The position numbers were made by a program, and so were the translations under genes. From positions 88,327 to 152,326 of the forward strand of contig NZ_FOHW01000011.1 in NCBI RefSeq assembly GCF_900111735.1: DNA of 64,000 nt. The letters run 5' to 3'. This DNA is from Pseudomonas graminis. Its GTDB lineage: Bacteria > Pseudomonadota > Gammaproteobacteria > Pseudomonadales > Pseudomonadaceae. Of this stretch, positions 1 through 9,043 are shown one piece after another. Within the stretch, counting starts at the first letter, position 1, and every line of letters starts with the position of its first letter. The notes below the pieces were generated by a model. The model was not told the origin of the DNA. It worked only from the letters and a program-made list of their open reading frames with translations, and did not search any database.

Positions 1-1
1 T

Positions 2-460
2 AAAGTCGGCTTGATCTCGGACACCCACGGCCTGCTGCGCCCTCAGGCACTGCAGGCATTGCAGGGCTGCGATTACCTGATCCACGGTGGCGACATCGGC
101 AAGCCGGAAATCCTCGAGGCGTTGAAGGCCATCGCGCCACTCACGGTGGTGCGAGGCAACAATGACACCGACGACGCCTGGGCCTGCGACGTGCCGTACG
201 AAGCGGTTTTGCGGATCGGCGGCCTAGCGATTTACACCACGCACATACTGGCCGATGTGCCGAAAGCATTGCCCGAAGGTGTCCGTGTCGTGGTCACCGG
301 GCACTCCCACCGGCCCTTGCAGCAGATGCGCAACGGCGTGCTGTTCATCAACCCGGGCAGCGCCGGACCGCGACGATTTAAATTGCCGATCACGATCGGC
401 CTGCTGCACATCGATGGCGACGAAGTGCGCGGTGAGTTGATCGAGCTGGCGCTCACATAA
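2..460 (+). CDS. YfcE/MJ0936-type metallophosphoesterase, 5' end outside window
   Basis: This is a small calcineurin-like phosphoesterase, expected to be a cytoplasmic metal-dependent phosphodiesterase. The visible 152 codons carry the family signatures in order: ISDTHG close to the N-terminus (metal-binding Asp and His), HGGD about 20 residues on, GNND, and GHSH in the second half. The reading frame is open to the left edge and begins K-V-G-L-I-S-D-T-H-G, so the true start lies a few codons upstream of the window; the TTG at 11 is not a start. The length fits the compact YfcE family (about 150-185 aa). The physiological substrate cannot be told from sequence. Confidence 0.88.
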   Translation, partial: KVGLISDTHGLLRPQALQALQGCDYLIHGGDIGKPEILEALKAIAPLTVVRGNNDTDDAWACDVPYEAVLRIGGLAIYTTHILADVPKALPEGVRVVVTGHSHRPLQQMRNGVLFINPGSAGPRRFKLPITIGLLHIDGDEVRGELIELALT

Positions 461-496
461 CCCCGGCTTGTCTTGGTCTCGCCTCTGCCGACCGGC

Positions 497-580
497 GTAG
501 GAGCGCGCTGGCCCGCGATGGCGTTCAGTCTATGAATCCCTGTCGCCTGGCACGCCGCGTTCGCCAGCAAGCCGCCTCCT
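497..580. repeat. REP-type palindromic pair
   Basis: A GTAGGAGCGCGCTGGCCCGCGA-like unit at about 497-520 is followed about 40 bases later by a unit in opposite orientation (TTCGCCAGCAAGCCGCCTCC, 560-579). This is the usual Pseudomonas REP doublet found at gene ends, here between two converging genes. Confidence 0.75.
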
Positions 581-610
581 TGATCTGATAGCGTTCGCCG
601 AATATCCCGG

Positions 611-1402
611 TTACTTCGCAATCGGGTCCAGGCCGCTGGCCTTGATGGCTGGCGCGGCTGCCGATGAGCTCAGAAACTCCAGAAACTGTTTGGCCTGCTC
701 AGGGTGTTTGCTCTGGATCACCACGCCCGCGGAGTAGAGGGTCATCTGCTGCGCCTGGTCGGGGATCAGGCCGATGATGTCGATGCCCTCCACCGGCTTG
801 AGCTCGCTCAGCTGCTGAAAGCCGATCTCGGCGTCTCCGCGTGCGACGACTTCGCCGACGGGCTCGGCGGGGATCATGCGGCTTTTGCTCTGAATCCGGT
901 CGGCGATGTGCATCTGGCTGAACAGCACGCGGGACAAGTACACGCCGCTGGCGCTGTCCGAGTAGGCAATGCTTTTGGCGTCCAGCAGGGTCTGCTTGAA
1001 GGCTTCCATGGTGCTGATGTCCGGGTGCGGCGCGCCGTGACGCACGGCCATGGCGATGTAGGATTTGCCCAGATCGACGCGGGTCTTCGGATCGACCTTG
1101 CCTTCCTTGATTAACTTGTCCAGCGCCGCACCGACCATCAACACCACGTCGGCCGGCTCGTGGCGCGCCAGTCGGTTGGGAATTGCCTGGGGCGTCGCGC
1201 CCATTGAAGGCGCCACTTCTCCTTGCAGCTTCACGCCGGCGCGCTGTTCGTAATCGGGGGCTACAGCCTTGAACGCGCCCATGATCCCGCCCGAACTCAG
1301 CACGATCAGCTGGACCGGTGCAGGTGCCGTGGCGGCGTGGGAGAAGGCGACAGGAACGAGGGAGAGGGCGGCACTGAGGAGATAAGGCAACATTCTTTTC
1401 AT
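611..1402 (-). CDS. ModA-like periplasmic substrate-binding protein (orphan)
   Basis: This 263-residue protein has a clear Sec signal peptide (MKRMLPYLLSAALSLVPVAF, cleavage near SHA-AT) and the fold pattern of periplasmic binding protein family II. The early LSSGGIMGAF segment, the P-A-D-V-V-L stretch and the AYSDSASGVYLSR stretch resemble ModA/molybdate-type binding proteins. No modB or modC permease or ATPase gene lies beside it, so it is an orphan binding protein. Its ligand may be molybdate, another oxyanion or a small organic acid. No strong Shine-Dalgarno sequence precedes the start; the ATG three codons further in (MLPYLL) is an alternative. An MCP gene lies upstream on the same strand, separated by a strong hairpin. 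Confidence 0.8.
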   Translation of the reverse strand: MKRMLPYLLSAALSLVPVAFSHAATAPAPVQLIVLSSGGIMGAFKAVAPDYEQRAGVKLQGEVAPSMGATPQAIPNRLARHEPADVVLMVGAALDKLIKEGKVDPKTRVDLGKSYIAMAVRHGAPHPDISTMEAFKQTLLDAKSIAYSDSASGVYLSRVLFSQMHIADRIQSKSRMIPAEPVGEVVARGDAEIGFQQLSELKPVEGIDIIGLIPDQAQQMTLYSAGVVIQSKHPEQAKQFLEFLSSSAAAPAIKASGLDPIAK

Positions 1403-1534
1403 GGAGATAAACCCGGCGTTGGAGATGAATATGACGAAATAAAACAGCGCGGGCAGTATGTGGCAATTGTGAGATCAGTAAATCCCTTTCTTGCCAGTGC
1501 ACCTGCGATGTTCGTCTTCAACCCCTTGCACCGC

Positions 1535-1564
1535 CTGCGTCGGGCGGCTTTTCGCCCGACGCAG
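1535..1564 (-). terminator. Strong hairpin downstream of the MCP gene
   Basis: Two perfect 12-base arms (CTGCGTCGGGCG and CGCCCGACGCAG) enclose a six-base loop, 11 bases past the MCP stop. There is no clear T-run on the minus strand, so termination strength is uncertain, but the position suits an end-of-transcript structure. Confidence 0.6.
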
Positions 1565-1575
1565 ATAAAGCGGAT

Positions 1576-3498
1576 TTACACCTTGAAGTGGCTGACCAGC
1601 ATTTGCAGCTGGTTGCCCAATCGTGCGAGTTCGACGCTTGAAGCGGCAGTTTCTTCGCTGGCGGCGGCCGTCTGTTCGGACACGTCGCGCACGTTGACGA
1701 TGCTGCGGCTGATCTCTTCGGCCACCGAGCTTTGCTGCTCGGCAGCGGCTGCGATCTGCTGGTTCATGGCCTGAATGTTCGACACTGTCTGGGTAATGTT
1801 TTCCAGCGACGTTCCGGCCTTGCGGGTCAGGGCCACCGAGCTGTCGGTCAGGTTGCGGCTGCTGAGCATGATCTCCGATACCTGGCGAGTGCCGTTTTGC
1901 AGCGCGGCGACCAGACCTTCGATCTCTTCGGTGGATTGCTGAGTGCGTTGCGCCAGGCCTCGCACCTCGTCGGCGACCACGGCAAAACCGCGACCGGCTT
2001 CACCGGCACGGGCCGCCTCGATGGCCGCGTTGAGGGCCAACAGGTTGGTCTGCTCGGCAACGGCCTTGATCACGTCCATGACCTTGCCGATCTTGTCGCT
2101 TTCCTGTTCCAGCACCGACATCGCGTCAGTGGAACGGACCACTTCACTGGCCAGTTTCTCAATCTGCACGATCGCTTCGCCTACCACTTTGTCGCCTTCA
2201 CGTGCCTGCTTGTCAGCGGCAGAAGCGGCGACCGACGCCTGCTCGGCGTTGCGCGCCACCTCGTGAACAGTGGCTGACATTTCGTGCATCGCGGTGGCGA
2301 CCTGGTCGGTTTCGACCTTCTGGCTGTTGACCCCGGCGCTGGTCTGTTCGGTCACGGCCGACAGCTCTTCAGCTGCGCTGGCAATTTGCGTGACACTGTC
2401 ACGGATGCCGCCGATCAACTCACGCAACGTGGCGCCCATGCGCTGGATGCCCATTTGCAGAACGCCCAGTTCATCTTTGCGGGTCACGACCATGTTGTGG
2501 GACAAGTCGCCGGAGGCAATGCGGTCGACGACAGCCAGAGTCTGCTGCAGTGGACGGGTGATCTGGCGGGTAATGATGATCGCCGCCAGGGTGCCGAGAA
2601 TCAGCGCCAGGAGCGTGCCTGCCAACTGCAGCGTGCGGGCTTGCTGAATGTCAGCCTGGCCCAAGGTGTTCTGCAGATCAGTGAGCTGTTGCGCCAGCTT
2701 CACGATGACACCCTGTTCCTCGGTCATCTCGGTGCGCGCAGCATTGATATTGCCAGTGGCGAGCTTGAATCCCTGCACCGAGTTGCGATAGCCGATCAGC
2801 GCCGCTTCCAGCTGCTTCAGGCGCTCGGCCTGAGTGCCGCCAAACATGGCGTTGAGTGGCGCGAGGCCGTCGAGGGCGGTGGTCAATTGGCGCATGGCCG
2901 CTTCTTCAGTCTTGGCCGAGACGCTGCCTGTGTACCCGCGTACTTCATAACGCACCAGCATCACGTCTTCGCGGGCTTTGATGACGGCCTGGTACTGCTC
3001 GAAACGGCGTTCATCCGTCGGGTCGAGCTTCATCACATCATCGCTGATCGCGGCAATAAGGTCGGCTGCGTTCACCGCGTCGACGCCCATGCTATCGCGC
3101 ACCTTGGCGCTCGCAAGGTAGGACTCGCGCATTTTTTTCAACGAGCCTTCATAAGCGCTGATCTGCTCGCCCATGGTTTTGATGAGCGGGACGTTCTGCG
3201 GGTTAGTGAAGGTTTTTTGCAGAAATTGCTGCTGCGCCTTGAATGCGTCGAGCGCGGTCTGAACGCTTTGCGCGGCCACTTCGTCGCCGTTGCTGAGCAT
3301 ATATTGCAGGCGCGTCACCCGCAGGTCGGTGAGCTTCTGGCTGAGCTTGGTGATATCACCCACCCATTGGCTGCGTAAGCTCATCTGGCCCAGGCTGTTC
3401 CAGCCCACCAGGGCCAGCAGGGCAGTCAGTACAAGCACGACGCCGAAGCCCAGGGCTAGCTTCTTATTGACGCTGATGTTGGCCATCCAGCTGTTCAT
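1576..3498 (-). CDS. Methyl-accepting chemotaxis protein with HBM-type sensor domain
   Basis: A 640-residue inner-membrane chemoreceptor. TM1 lies at about residues 13-33 and TM2 near 290-310, enclosing a periplasmic region of about 250 residues that is all-helical and rich in Q, L and A. That size and composition match the helical bimodular (HBM) class typified by McpS, which binds TCA-cycle acids or other small metabolites. A HAMP domain follows TM2, then the cytoplasmic signalling coiled coil with the conserved hairpin tip [20 protein letters not shown] at about residues 494-513. SD GGAGA precedes the ATG. The C-terminus ends HFKV, with no CheB/CheR-binding pentapeptide. The ligand cannot be read from the sequence. 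Confidence 0.92.
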   Translation of the reverse strand: MNSWMANISVNKKLALGFGVVLVLTALLALVGWNSLGQMSLRSQWVGDITKLSQKLTDLRVTRLQYMLSNGDEVAAQSVQTALDAFKAQQQFLQKTFTNPQNVPLIKTMGEQISAYEGSLKKMRESYLASAKVRDSMGVDAVNAADLIAAISDDVMKLDPTDERRFEQYQAVIKAREDVMLVRYEVRGYTGSVSAKTEEAAMRQLTTALDGLAPLNAMFGGTQAERLKQLEAALIGYRNSVQGFKLATGNINAARTEMTEEQGVIVKLAQQLTDLQNTLGQADIQQARTLQLAGTLLALILGTLAAIIITRQITRPLQQTLAVVDRIASGDLSHNMVVTRKDELGVLQMGIQRMGATLRELIGGIRDSVTQIASAAEELSAVTEQTSAGVNSQKVETDQVATAMHEMSATVHEVARNAEQASVAASAADKQAREGDKVVGEAIVQIEKLASEVVRSTDAMSVLEQESDKIGKVMDVIKAVAEQTNLLALNAAIEAARAGEAGRGFAVVADEVRGLAQRTQQSTEEIEGLVAALQNGTRQVSEIMLSSRNLTDSSVALTRKAGTSLENITQTVSNIQAMNQQIAAAAEQQSSVAEEISRSIVNVRDVSEQTAAASEETAASSVELARLGNQLQMLVSHFKV

Positions 3499-3803
3499 TC
3501 CATTTTCTCCAGAATCCGTAATTTTTTGAAATCGTCAGCTGGAGAGTTGTTGTTATGGAGCCAGCGAAACATTCATGTGTACGAATGCATCGGCAGGCTG
3601 CGGAGAATCTGTAACCGATGTGTGACTTGTCTGATGAGCGTGTACGAGGTTGGCAAATGCTGGCGCCAATCTTTTCGCCGTCATCTGTAACGGGCATGAA
3701 ATCTTTCAACTGTTGGCAAGCCCGCTAACGCACTACCGTGTAAAGGCCGCGAGACTTCGCCGCCACCGATGGCGATTTTCTAATCACGACAGGACGTTTG
3801 GCC
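3499..3803. other. Divergent intergenic region, nothing recognised
   Basis: About 305 bases between the divergent MCP and acyltransferase genes must hold both promoters. I looked for a FliA-type promoter on the MCP side and found no convincing one. I see no ORF, RNA gene or repeat here. Confidence 0.5.
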
Positions 3804-4979
3804 ATGGGGTCAGTTCAGCGATTTACCACGCTAGACAGCTTCAGGGGCGTTTTCGCCTTGCTGGTGGTGTTCCATCACCTGCATGTCGTGGGCGCGTTCA
3901 TCGAGCTGCCGTTTTTTCGCAGAGCCGAGATCCTGCTCAACTTCTTCTTTGTGCTCAGCGGTTTTGTCCTTGCCCACTCGTATGGCCTGAAGGCGCCGTT
4001 TGGCTTCAAGCGTTTCGTCATATCGAGAATATTCCGCCTGTACCCGCTGCACGTCGTGATGCTGCTGGTGTTTATCCTCTTCGAAGGCGTGCGTTGGGCG
4101 GCCTACAAGAAAGGGTTTACCCTGAACAACGTGCCGTTCACCGGGCTGTTCGACCCGTCAGAGATCCTGCCCAATCTGCTACTGGTGCAAGCCTGGACGA
4201 CGCTCACTGAAACCATGTCGTTCAATTACCCGTCATGGAGCATCAGCATCGAGTTCTACATCTACCTGCTCTTCGGCGCGCTGTGCCTGCTTTCGTTGAA
4301 AAGCCGCTTTGTGATGTTTGCCTGCGTGGCCATCGTTGCATTCACGATGATCTTCACTGAACACGAACCGCTGGTCTGGCGGGCCATGATGGGGCTGTCC
4401 TGCTTCTTTGCCGGCAATATCACGTACCTGGCTTACCTGCTGATTCGCGACCGATTCGTGCCGGTGTGCTGGCTGATGACGGTGCTCGAAGTGGGGCTGA
4501 CGTGCACAACGTACTGGATGGTGATGAACGACTACAGCGACCGCTCGCCCATTGCCAGCCTGACGTTCTGCGTGCTGGTGCTGGTGTTCGCGTTCGAGGC
4601 CGGGCTGGTATCGACTTTCCTGAAAACTGCGGTATTCAGGCTGCTGGGCAAGTTGTCGTACTCCATCTATATGACCCACGCCGCGCTGCTGTTTTGCCTG
4701 TCGACGGTGTTCATCGTGGCGCAGAAGCTCACCGGGCGAGATCTGTCGCCGATGATCAACGGTCAGCGTTTCATGGACACCGGCTCAGAGCTGGCCAACA
4801 ACGCGCTGGTGATCGCGGTGACCCTCGTAGCGATTGGCCTGGCAGCCCTGGCTCACACGTACATCGAGCTGAAGGGCGTCGAGTTGGGCAAGCGGATGGT
4901 CGGGCAATCGCCGAGTAAAGCACCGGTCAGTCAGGGCATGGGTGATGGCTTGAAGCCGCAGGTGGATCGCGCGGCGTGA
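3804..4979 (+). CDS. Acyltransferase 3 family integral membrane protein
   Basis: This 391-residue polytopic membrane protein opens with the acyltransferase-3 signature (FTTLDSFRGVFALLVVFHHL); the His-His pair near residue 26 matches the family's active-site motif. About ten hydrophobic segments follow, along with the typical NFFFVLSGFVLAHSY and SWSISIEFYIYLLFG blocks. Members O-acetylate or O-succinylate surface polysaccharides, lipids or peptidoglycan-linked sugars at the inner membrane; the acceptor here is unknown. ATG 3804 is chosen because AGGA sits nine bases upstream; a TTG two codons earlier is less likely. The gene is monocistronic and convergent with the flavoprotein gene. No glycosyltransferase genes adjoin it. 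Confidence 0.9.
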   Translation: MGSVQRFTTLDSFRGVFALLVVFHHLHVVGAFIELPFFRRAEILLNFFFVLSGFVLAHSYGLKAPFGFKRFVISRIFRLYPLHVVMLLVFILFEGVRWAAYKKGFTLNNVPFTGLFDPSEILPNLLLVQAWTTLTETMSFNYPSWSISIEFYIYLLFGALCLLSLKSRFVMFACVAIVAFTMIFTEHEPLVWRAMMGLSCFFAGNITYLAYLLIRDRFVPVCWLMTVLEVGLTCTTYWMVMNDYSDRSPIASLTFCVLVLVFAFEAGLVSTFLKTAVFRLLGKLSYSIYMTHAALLFCLSTVFIVAQKLTGRDLSPMINGQRFMDTGSELANNALVIAVTLVAIGLAALAHTYIELKGVELGKRMVGQSPSKAPVSQGMGDGLKPQVDRAA

Positions 4980-5002
4980 ACCCCCGATGGATACGCTGAG
5001 GC

Positions 5003-6241
5003 CTACTCGCGGCGGAGCCAGTCCACCATTCCCAGCCCTGCCGCGCGGCCGCTGGAGAAACAGGCGGTGAGCAAATATCCGCCGGTGGGCGCCTCCCAGT
5101 CGAGCATCTCTCCGGCGCAGAACACGCCCGGCAGGGACGGGATCATCAATTGCTCGTTCAGCGCTTCGAATCTCACCCCGCCCGCTGTGCTGATGGCTTC
5201 ATCCAGCGGGCGCGGCTTGATCAGTGTCAGCGGCAAGGCCTTGATCGCCAGCGCAAGCAAGGCTGGATCAGCGAATGTCACTGCGGGGGTAAGCTCGCGC
5301 AACAGCGCCGCCTTCACGCCGTCGAGGCCCAACTGGCTGTGCAGATGCTTGGACATCGAGCGTGAACCGCGCGGTTTGCTCAGGGCCTTCTGTACCTGGG
5401 GGACGGTTTTTCCGGGCAGCAAATCAATCTCGACCGTGGCCGAGCCCGACTGATTGATCGCCTCGCGGATCTGCGCGGACAAGGCGTAAACGAGGCTGCC
5501 CTCCACGCCAGTCTGGGTGATCACGCATTCGCCCAGGCGCAAGGTCTGGTCTCGCAGTCCCATCGCGATGTTCTTCAGCGGCGCGCCGGCGAACTTGCTG
5601 CGCAGCAGTTCGCTCCAGGCCGAGACGTCGAACCCGCAATTGGCGGCTTGCAACGGCGCTATCCTGACCCCGCGTTCTTCAAGCAGTGGCACCCACGCGC
5701 CATCCGAACCCAGCCGCGACCAACTGGACCCGCCCAACGCCAGCAGCGTGGCGGCAGGGTTCAGGGCGAGTTCGCCATCGGGACCGGATATGCGCAACGT
5801 ATTGTCGGCATTCCAGCCCAGCCATCGGTGACGGGTGTGGATAACTACGCCGGACTCACGCAGGCGCTTGAGCCAGGCGCGCAGCAGTGGCGCAGCTTTC
5901 ATGTCGGTGGGGAACACGCGGCCCGAACTGCCGACGAAGGTCTGGATGCCCAAACCGTGAATCCACTCGCACAGCGCCTGCGCGCCGAAGCTGCGCAGCA
6001 GCGGCGCGATCAGCGGGGCGCGTTCGGCATAGCGGGAAACGAACGCAGGCGACGGCTCGGAGTGGGTAATGTTCATGCCGCCCACACCAGCCAGCAGAAA
6101 CTTGCGCCCGACCGAGGGCATGGCGTCGTAGAGATCTACCTTGAGCCCCGCCTGGCTCAGCACTTCAGCGGCCATCAGGCCGGCAGGTCCGCCGCCGATG
6201 ATGACGACTGTCTGGGTGCTTGAGGTGGCGGGAAACGTCAT
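5003..6241 (-). CDS. HI0933/BaiN-like FAD-dependent oxidoreductase (TIGR03862 type)
   Basis: A flavoprotein of about 412 residues with a classical FAD dinucleotide-binding motif near the N-terminus (VVIIGGGPAGLMAAEVLSQAG) and a C-terminal FAD contact motif (PGVFCAGEMLDWEAPTGGYL, where GGYLLT is typical). The family is widespread in proteobacteria. Some members reduce steroids or other small molecules, but for this subgroup the substrate is unknown. The start is uncertain: ATG 6241 gives a normal-length N-terminus, whereas ATG 6277 would add 12 residues of low-complexity sequence; neither has a strong SD. The gene stands alone between a convergent acyltransferase and a same-strand HDAC-like gene. 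Confidence 0.85.
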   Translation of the reverse strand: MTFPATSSTQTVVIIGGGPAGLMAAEVLSQAGLKVDLYDAMPSVGRKFLLAGVGGMNITHSEPSPAFVSRYAERAPLIAPLLRSFGAQALCEWIHGLGIQTFVGSSGRVFPTDMKAAPLLRAWLKRLRESGVVIHTRHRWLGWNADNTLRISGPDGELALNPAATLLALGGSSWSRLGSDGAWVPLLEERGVRIAPLQAANCGFDVSAWSELLRSKFAGAPLKNIAMGLRDQTLRLGECVITQTGVEGSLVYALSAQIREAINQSGSATVEIDLLPGKTVPQVQKALSKPRGSRSMSKHLHSQLGLDGVKAALLRELTPAVTFADPALLALAIKALPLTLIKPRPLDEAISTAGGVRFEALNEQLMIPSLPGVFCAGEMLDWEAPTGGYLLTACFSSGRAAGLGMVDWLRRE

Positions 6242-6388
6242 GGCTGGGCGGACACTGGTGGAAAGAGGGGCGCGCATTCTACGCGAGCTTCGTGAAACGC
6301 GGCCAGCCTGTGGAAAACTTTTTGATCAAAAAACGTACAGCGTGCGCCAGGCCCAGTGTTATCAGGGAATCGTGGCCTTGCACTCAGG

Positions 6389-6420
6389 TTATCCACAGGC
6401 GGTTCCACAGGGGATGTGGG
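6389..6420. repeat. TCCACAGG-rich intergenic element, copy 1
   Basis: The element is TTATCCACAGG, then a TTCCACAGG, then GATGTGGG in inverted sense. TTATCCACA is a perfect DnaA-box sequence. Two related elements occur at 56363-56394 and 56565-56596. The element sits between two same-strand genes near the end of the HDAC-like gene. Confidence 0.55.
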
Positions 6421-6436
6421 TAAGTTCTGCGATCGC

Positions 6437-7354
6437 TCACAGGCCGCGCTCTACCCACACGCGCTGGGCACTGTGGTGCAGAATCCCGTGCCGCCGGGCG
6501 AGCGCTTCCCGGTCCTTGCTGTAGCCACCGCCAATCACGCCCATCACCGGAATGTCCCGGCCCAGGCAATGGCGCATCACCGCCTCGTCACGGCGGGCAA
6601 CCCCTGTGTCGGTCAGCTGCAGATACCCCAGCGCGTCGTCCTTGTGCACATCCACGCCAGCGTCGTACAGCACCAGATCAGGCCGATACAGCGGCAGCAG
6701 GTAATTGAGGGTGTCGTCGACCACTTTCAGATAATCGTCGTCACCCAGGCCCATTGGCAGCGGAATGTCCCAGTCACTCTGGGCCTTGCGCGCGGGGAAG
6801 TTCTTTTCGCAGTGCAGCGAGACGGTGATTGCGTCATCGGTGTGTTCGAGAATCCGCGCGGTGCCGTCGCCCTGATGCACGTCGCAGTCGAAAATCAGCA
6901 CCCGGTCGACGCGTCCGCTGTGCAGCAGGTACTGACTGATGATCGCCAGGTCGTTGAAGATGCAGAAACCGGCCGGGTAATCGTAATGCGCATGATGGGT
7001 CCCGCCCGCCAAGTGACAGGCCAGTCCGTGTTTTAGCGCCATTTCTGCGGTCAGCAAAGAACCTCCCACCGCACGCACCGTACGTCGGGCGAGATCCTCG
7101 GTCCAGGGCAGGCCAAGGCGACGTTGATCCTCCCGCGACAGCGCGCCGTCCATATAACGGCTGATGTAGCCAGGGTCATGGGCGAGCGCGAGGATGTCCG
7201 TTGGGCAGACCTGCGGGCGAAACAATTGAGCATCTGTCGTCAGGCCGGTGTCGATAAGGTGGTCGTGCAGAAGCCGGAACTTGTCCATCGGGAAGCGATG
7301 GTCCGGCGGAAAGTCCGGGCTGTAGTCTTCGTGATAAATAAGGGGCAGGGGCAT
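6437..7354 (-). CDS. Histone deacetylase-family (class II-like/acetoin-utilisation type) zinc hydrolase
   Basis: A 305-residue arginase/deacetylase-fold enzyme. The family residues are present: a GGTHHAHYDY block with the tandem His of the charge relay, DCDVHQGDGT with zinc-binding Asp and His, and YDAGVDVHKDD with the second zinc Asp. Bacterial members remove acyl groups from acetylpolyamines, acetyl-lysine or similar amides; the substrate is not predictable here. I place the start at ATG 7354 (MPLPLIYHEDYSP), where family homology begins. The open frame extends upstream to 7504, but those residues are low-complexity and overlap the divergent GNAT gene. The gene is divergent from the GNAT gene with a gap of about 130 bases. 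Confidence 0.9.
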   Translation of the reverse strand: MPLPLIYHEDYSPDFPPDHRFPMDKFRLLHDHLIDTGLTTDAQLFRPQVCPTDILALAHDPGYISRYMDGALSREDQRRLGLPWTEDLARRTVRAVGGSLLTAEMALKHGLACHLAGGTHHAHYDYPAGFCIFNDLAIISQYLLHSGRVDRVLIFDCDVHQGDGTARILEHTDDAITVSLHCEKNFPARKAQSDWDIPLPMGLGDDDYLKVVDDTLNYLLPLYRPDLVLYDAGVDVHKDDALGYLQLTDTGVARRDEAVMRHCLGRDIPVMGVIGGGYSKDREALARRHGILHHSAQRVWVERGL

Positions 7355-7481
7355 GGTGGGCACGCGTCTGGTTCGAAGGGGAATCTTGCCAGTTCTGACG
7401 ATCACCGCACAGCGATTTGCCTGAGCGGGAAGATCGCCAGCCGGCAGGGAATTTGAAAGCCGAGGCACAGGGAGAAGATCG

Positions 7482-8045
7482 ATGGAGCCGATTCTTGAGC
7501 TCAACAGCGCACGCTTGTTGATGCGTCAATGGCGAGATGATGATTTGCCGACTTTCGCGCAGATGTGCGCCGATCCCCAAGTGATGCGCTATTTCCCGCA
7601 GCCCTTGAGCCGCATGGAAAGCGCCAAGCTGATTGGCCGCGTGCGCGGGCATTTTGCCGAGTACGGATTTGGGTTCTGGGCCCTTGAGCGCAAGGATACG
7701 GGCGAATTCATCGGCTTCACCGGCCTGAGCGTAGTGGGCTTCGACGCAGGATTTACCCCTGCGGTGGAAATCGGCTGGCGCCTGGCTCGCGAGCATTGGG
7801 GCCTGGGTTACGCCAGCGAAGCCGCCTGGACGGTGCTTGGCTGCGGTTTCGAGCATCTGGACCTGGATGAAATCGTGGCCTTTGCGGCGGTGAACAATCT
7901 GCCTTCGCAAAAGGTCATGCAGGCCATCGGCATGCGCAACGATCCGGCTGACAACTTCGATCATCCGAAATTGCCCGACGGCCATGCCCTCAGGCCCCAC
8001 GTGTTGTATCGCATCAACCGAAAAGGCTGGCTGGCGACCCTGTGA
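7482..8045 (+). CDS. GNAT N-acetyltransferase, RimJ/RimL type
   Basis: This 187-residue protein matches Acetyltransf_3 members: an N-terminal L-N-S-A-R-L-L-M-R-Q-W strand, a central V-E-I-G-W-R-L-A-R-E-H-W-G-L-G-Y-A-S-E-A acetyl-CoA-binding block and a late N-N-L-P-S-Q-K-V-M-Q-A-I-G-M motif. RimJ/RimL-like enzymes acetylate N-terminal residues of ribosomal proteins or small-molecule amines; the acceptor is unknown. SD GGGAGA precedes the ATG by eight bases. It is divergent from the deacetylase-family gene, so the two could share a regulatory region, though a functional acyl/deacyl pairing is only speculation. Confidence 0.9.
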   Translation: MEPILELNSARLLMRQWRDDDLPTFAQMCADPQVMRYFPQPLSRMESAKLIGRVRGHFAEYGFGFWALERKDTGEFIGFTGLSVVGFDAGFTPAVEIGWRLAREHWGLGYASEAAWTVLGCGFEHLDLDEIVAFAAVNNLPSQKVMQAIGMRNDPADNFDHPKLPDGHALRPHVLYRINRKGWLATL

Positions 8046-8173
8046 TTCGCTGCGGGAATCGGGCTACAAACCTCTGTATCATTTCGTCCTACTTCCATCT
8101 GCGCCGAACTTCGGCGCCCATGGCCTGATTGATGTAATGACGGTCGGCGAGACGACCGTGTGAGGAACCCTGA

Positions 8174-9043
8174 ATGAGTCACGTGCTGGATGATCTGGTG
8201 TCGCTATTGAGCCTGGAGCCGATCGAAGAAAACCTCTTCCGCGGGCGCAGCCAGGACCTTGGCTTTCCCCAGCTGTTTGGCGGTCAGGTGCTGGGTCAGT
8301 CGCTGTCGGCGGCGAGCAAGACGGTCGAAGACGCCCGCCATGTGCATTCACTGCATGGCTATTTTTTGCGCCCCGGCGACGCGCACTTGCCAGTGGTGTA
8401 TCAGGTCGACCGGGTCCGTGATGGCGGCAGTTTCAGCACGCGCCGGGTGACGGCTATCCAGAAGGGGCAGCCGATCTTCACCTGCAGCGCGTCTTTCCAG
8501 TACGACGAAGAGGGCTTCGAGCACCAGACTCAAATGCCACACGTGGTCGGTCCTGAAAGTCTGCCGTCCGAGCTTGAGCTGATGCGTCAGCGCGAGCACC
8601 TGATTCCGGAGCACATGAAGGACAAGCTGCTGTGCCCCAAGCCCATCGAATTCCGGCCGGTCACCGAGTCTGATCCCTACAATCCCAAGCCTGCGGACCC
8701 GGTGAAATACGTGTGGTTTCGCGCCGACGGCACGCTGCCCGATATCCCCGCGTTGCACCGCTACATGCTCGCCTACGCCTCTGATTTCAACCTGCTGACC
8801 ACTTCTCTGCTGCCTCACGGCAAGACGGTCTGGCAGAAAGACATGCAGATCGCCAGCCTTGATCACTCGCTGTGGTTCCATGGTGAACTGCGCGCTGACG
8901 ATTGGCTGCTCTATGCCATGGACAGTCCATGGGCCGGCAACGCACGCGGATTCTCCCGCGGCAGCGTGTTCAACCGTGCGGGCAAACTTGTGGCGTCGGT
9001 CAGCCAGGAAGGTTTGATTCGCCATCGCAAGGATTGGTCATGA
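8174..9043 (+). CDS. tesB: Acyl-CoA thioesterase II
   Basis: A 289-residue double hot-dog thioesterase that hydrolyses medium- and long-chain acyl-CoA to free fatty acid and CoA in the cytoplasm. It shows the TesB order: an N-terminal L-F-R-G-R-S-Q motif, G-G-Q-V-L-G-Q-S-L-S-A-A, and H-S-L-H-G-Y-F-L-R-P-G-D in the first hot dog; then Y-A-S-D-F-N-L-L with the catalytic Asp and S-L-D-H-S-L-W-F-H in the second. SD GAGGA lies just upstream. Its stop overlaps the start of the following HAD phosphatase gene by four bases (ATGA), so the two are translationally coupled. Confidence 0.96.
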   Translation: MSHVLDDLVSLLSLEPIEENLFRGRSQDLGFPQLFGGQVLGQSLSAASKTVEDARHVHSLHGYFLRPGDAHLPVVYQVDRVRDGGSFSTRRVTAIQKGQPIFTCSASFQYDEEGFEHQTQMPHVVGPESLPSELELMRQREHLIPEHMKDKLLCPKPIEFRPVTESDPYNPKPADPVKYVWFRADGTLPDIPALHRYMLAYASDFNLLTTSLLPHGKTVWQKDMQIASLDHSLWFHGELRADDWLLYAMDSPWAGNARGFSRGSVFNRAGKLVASVSQEGLIRHRKDWS

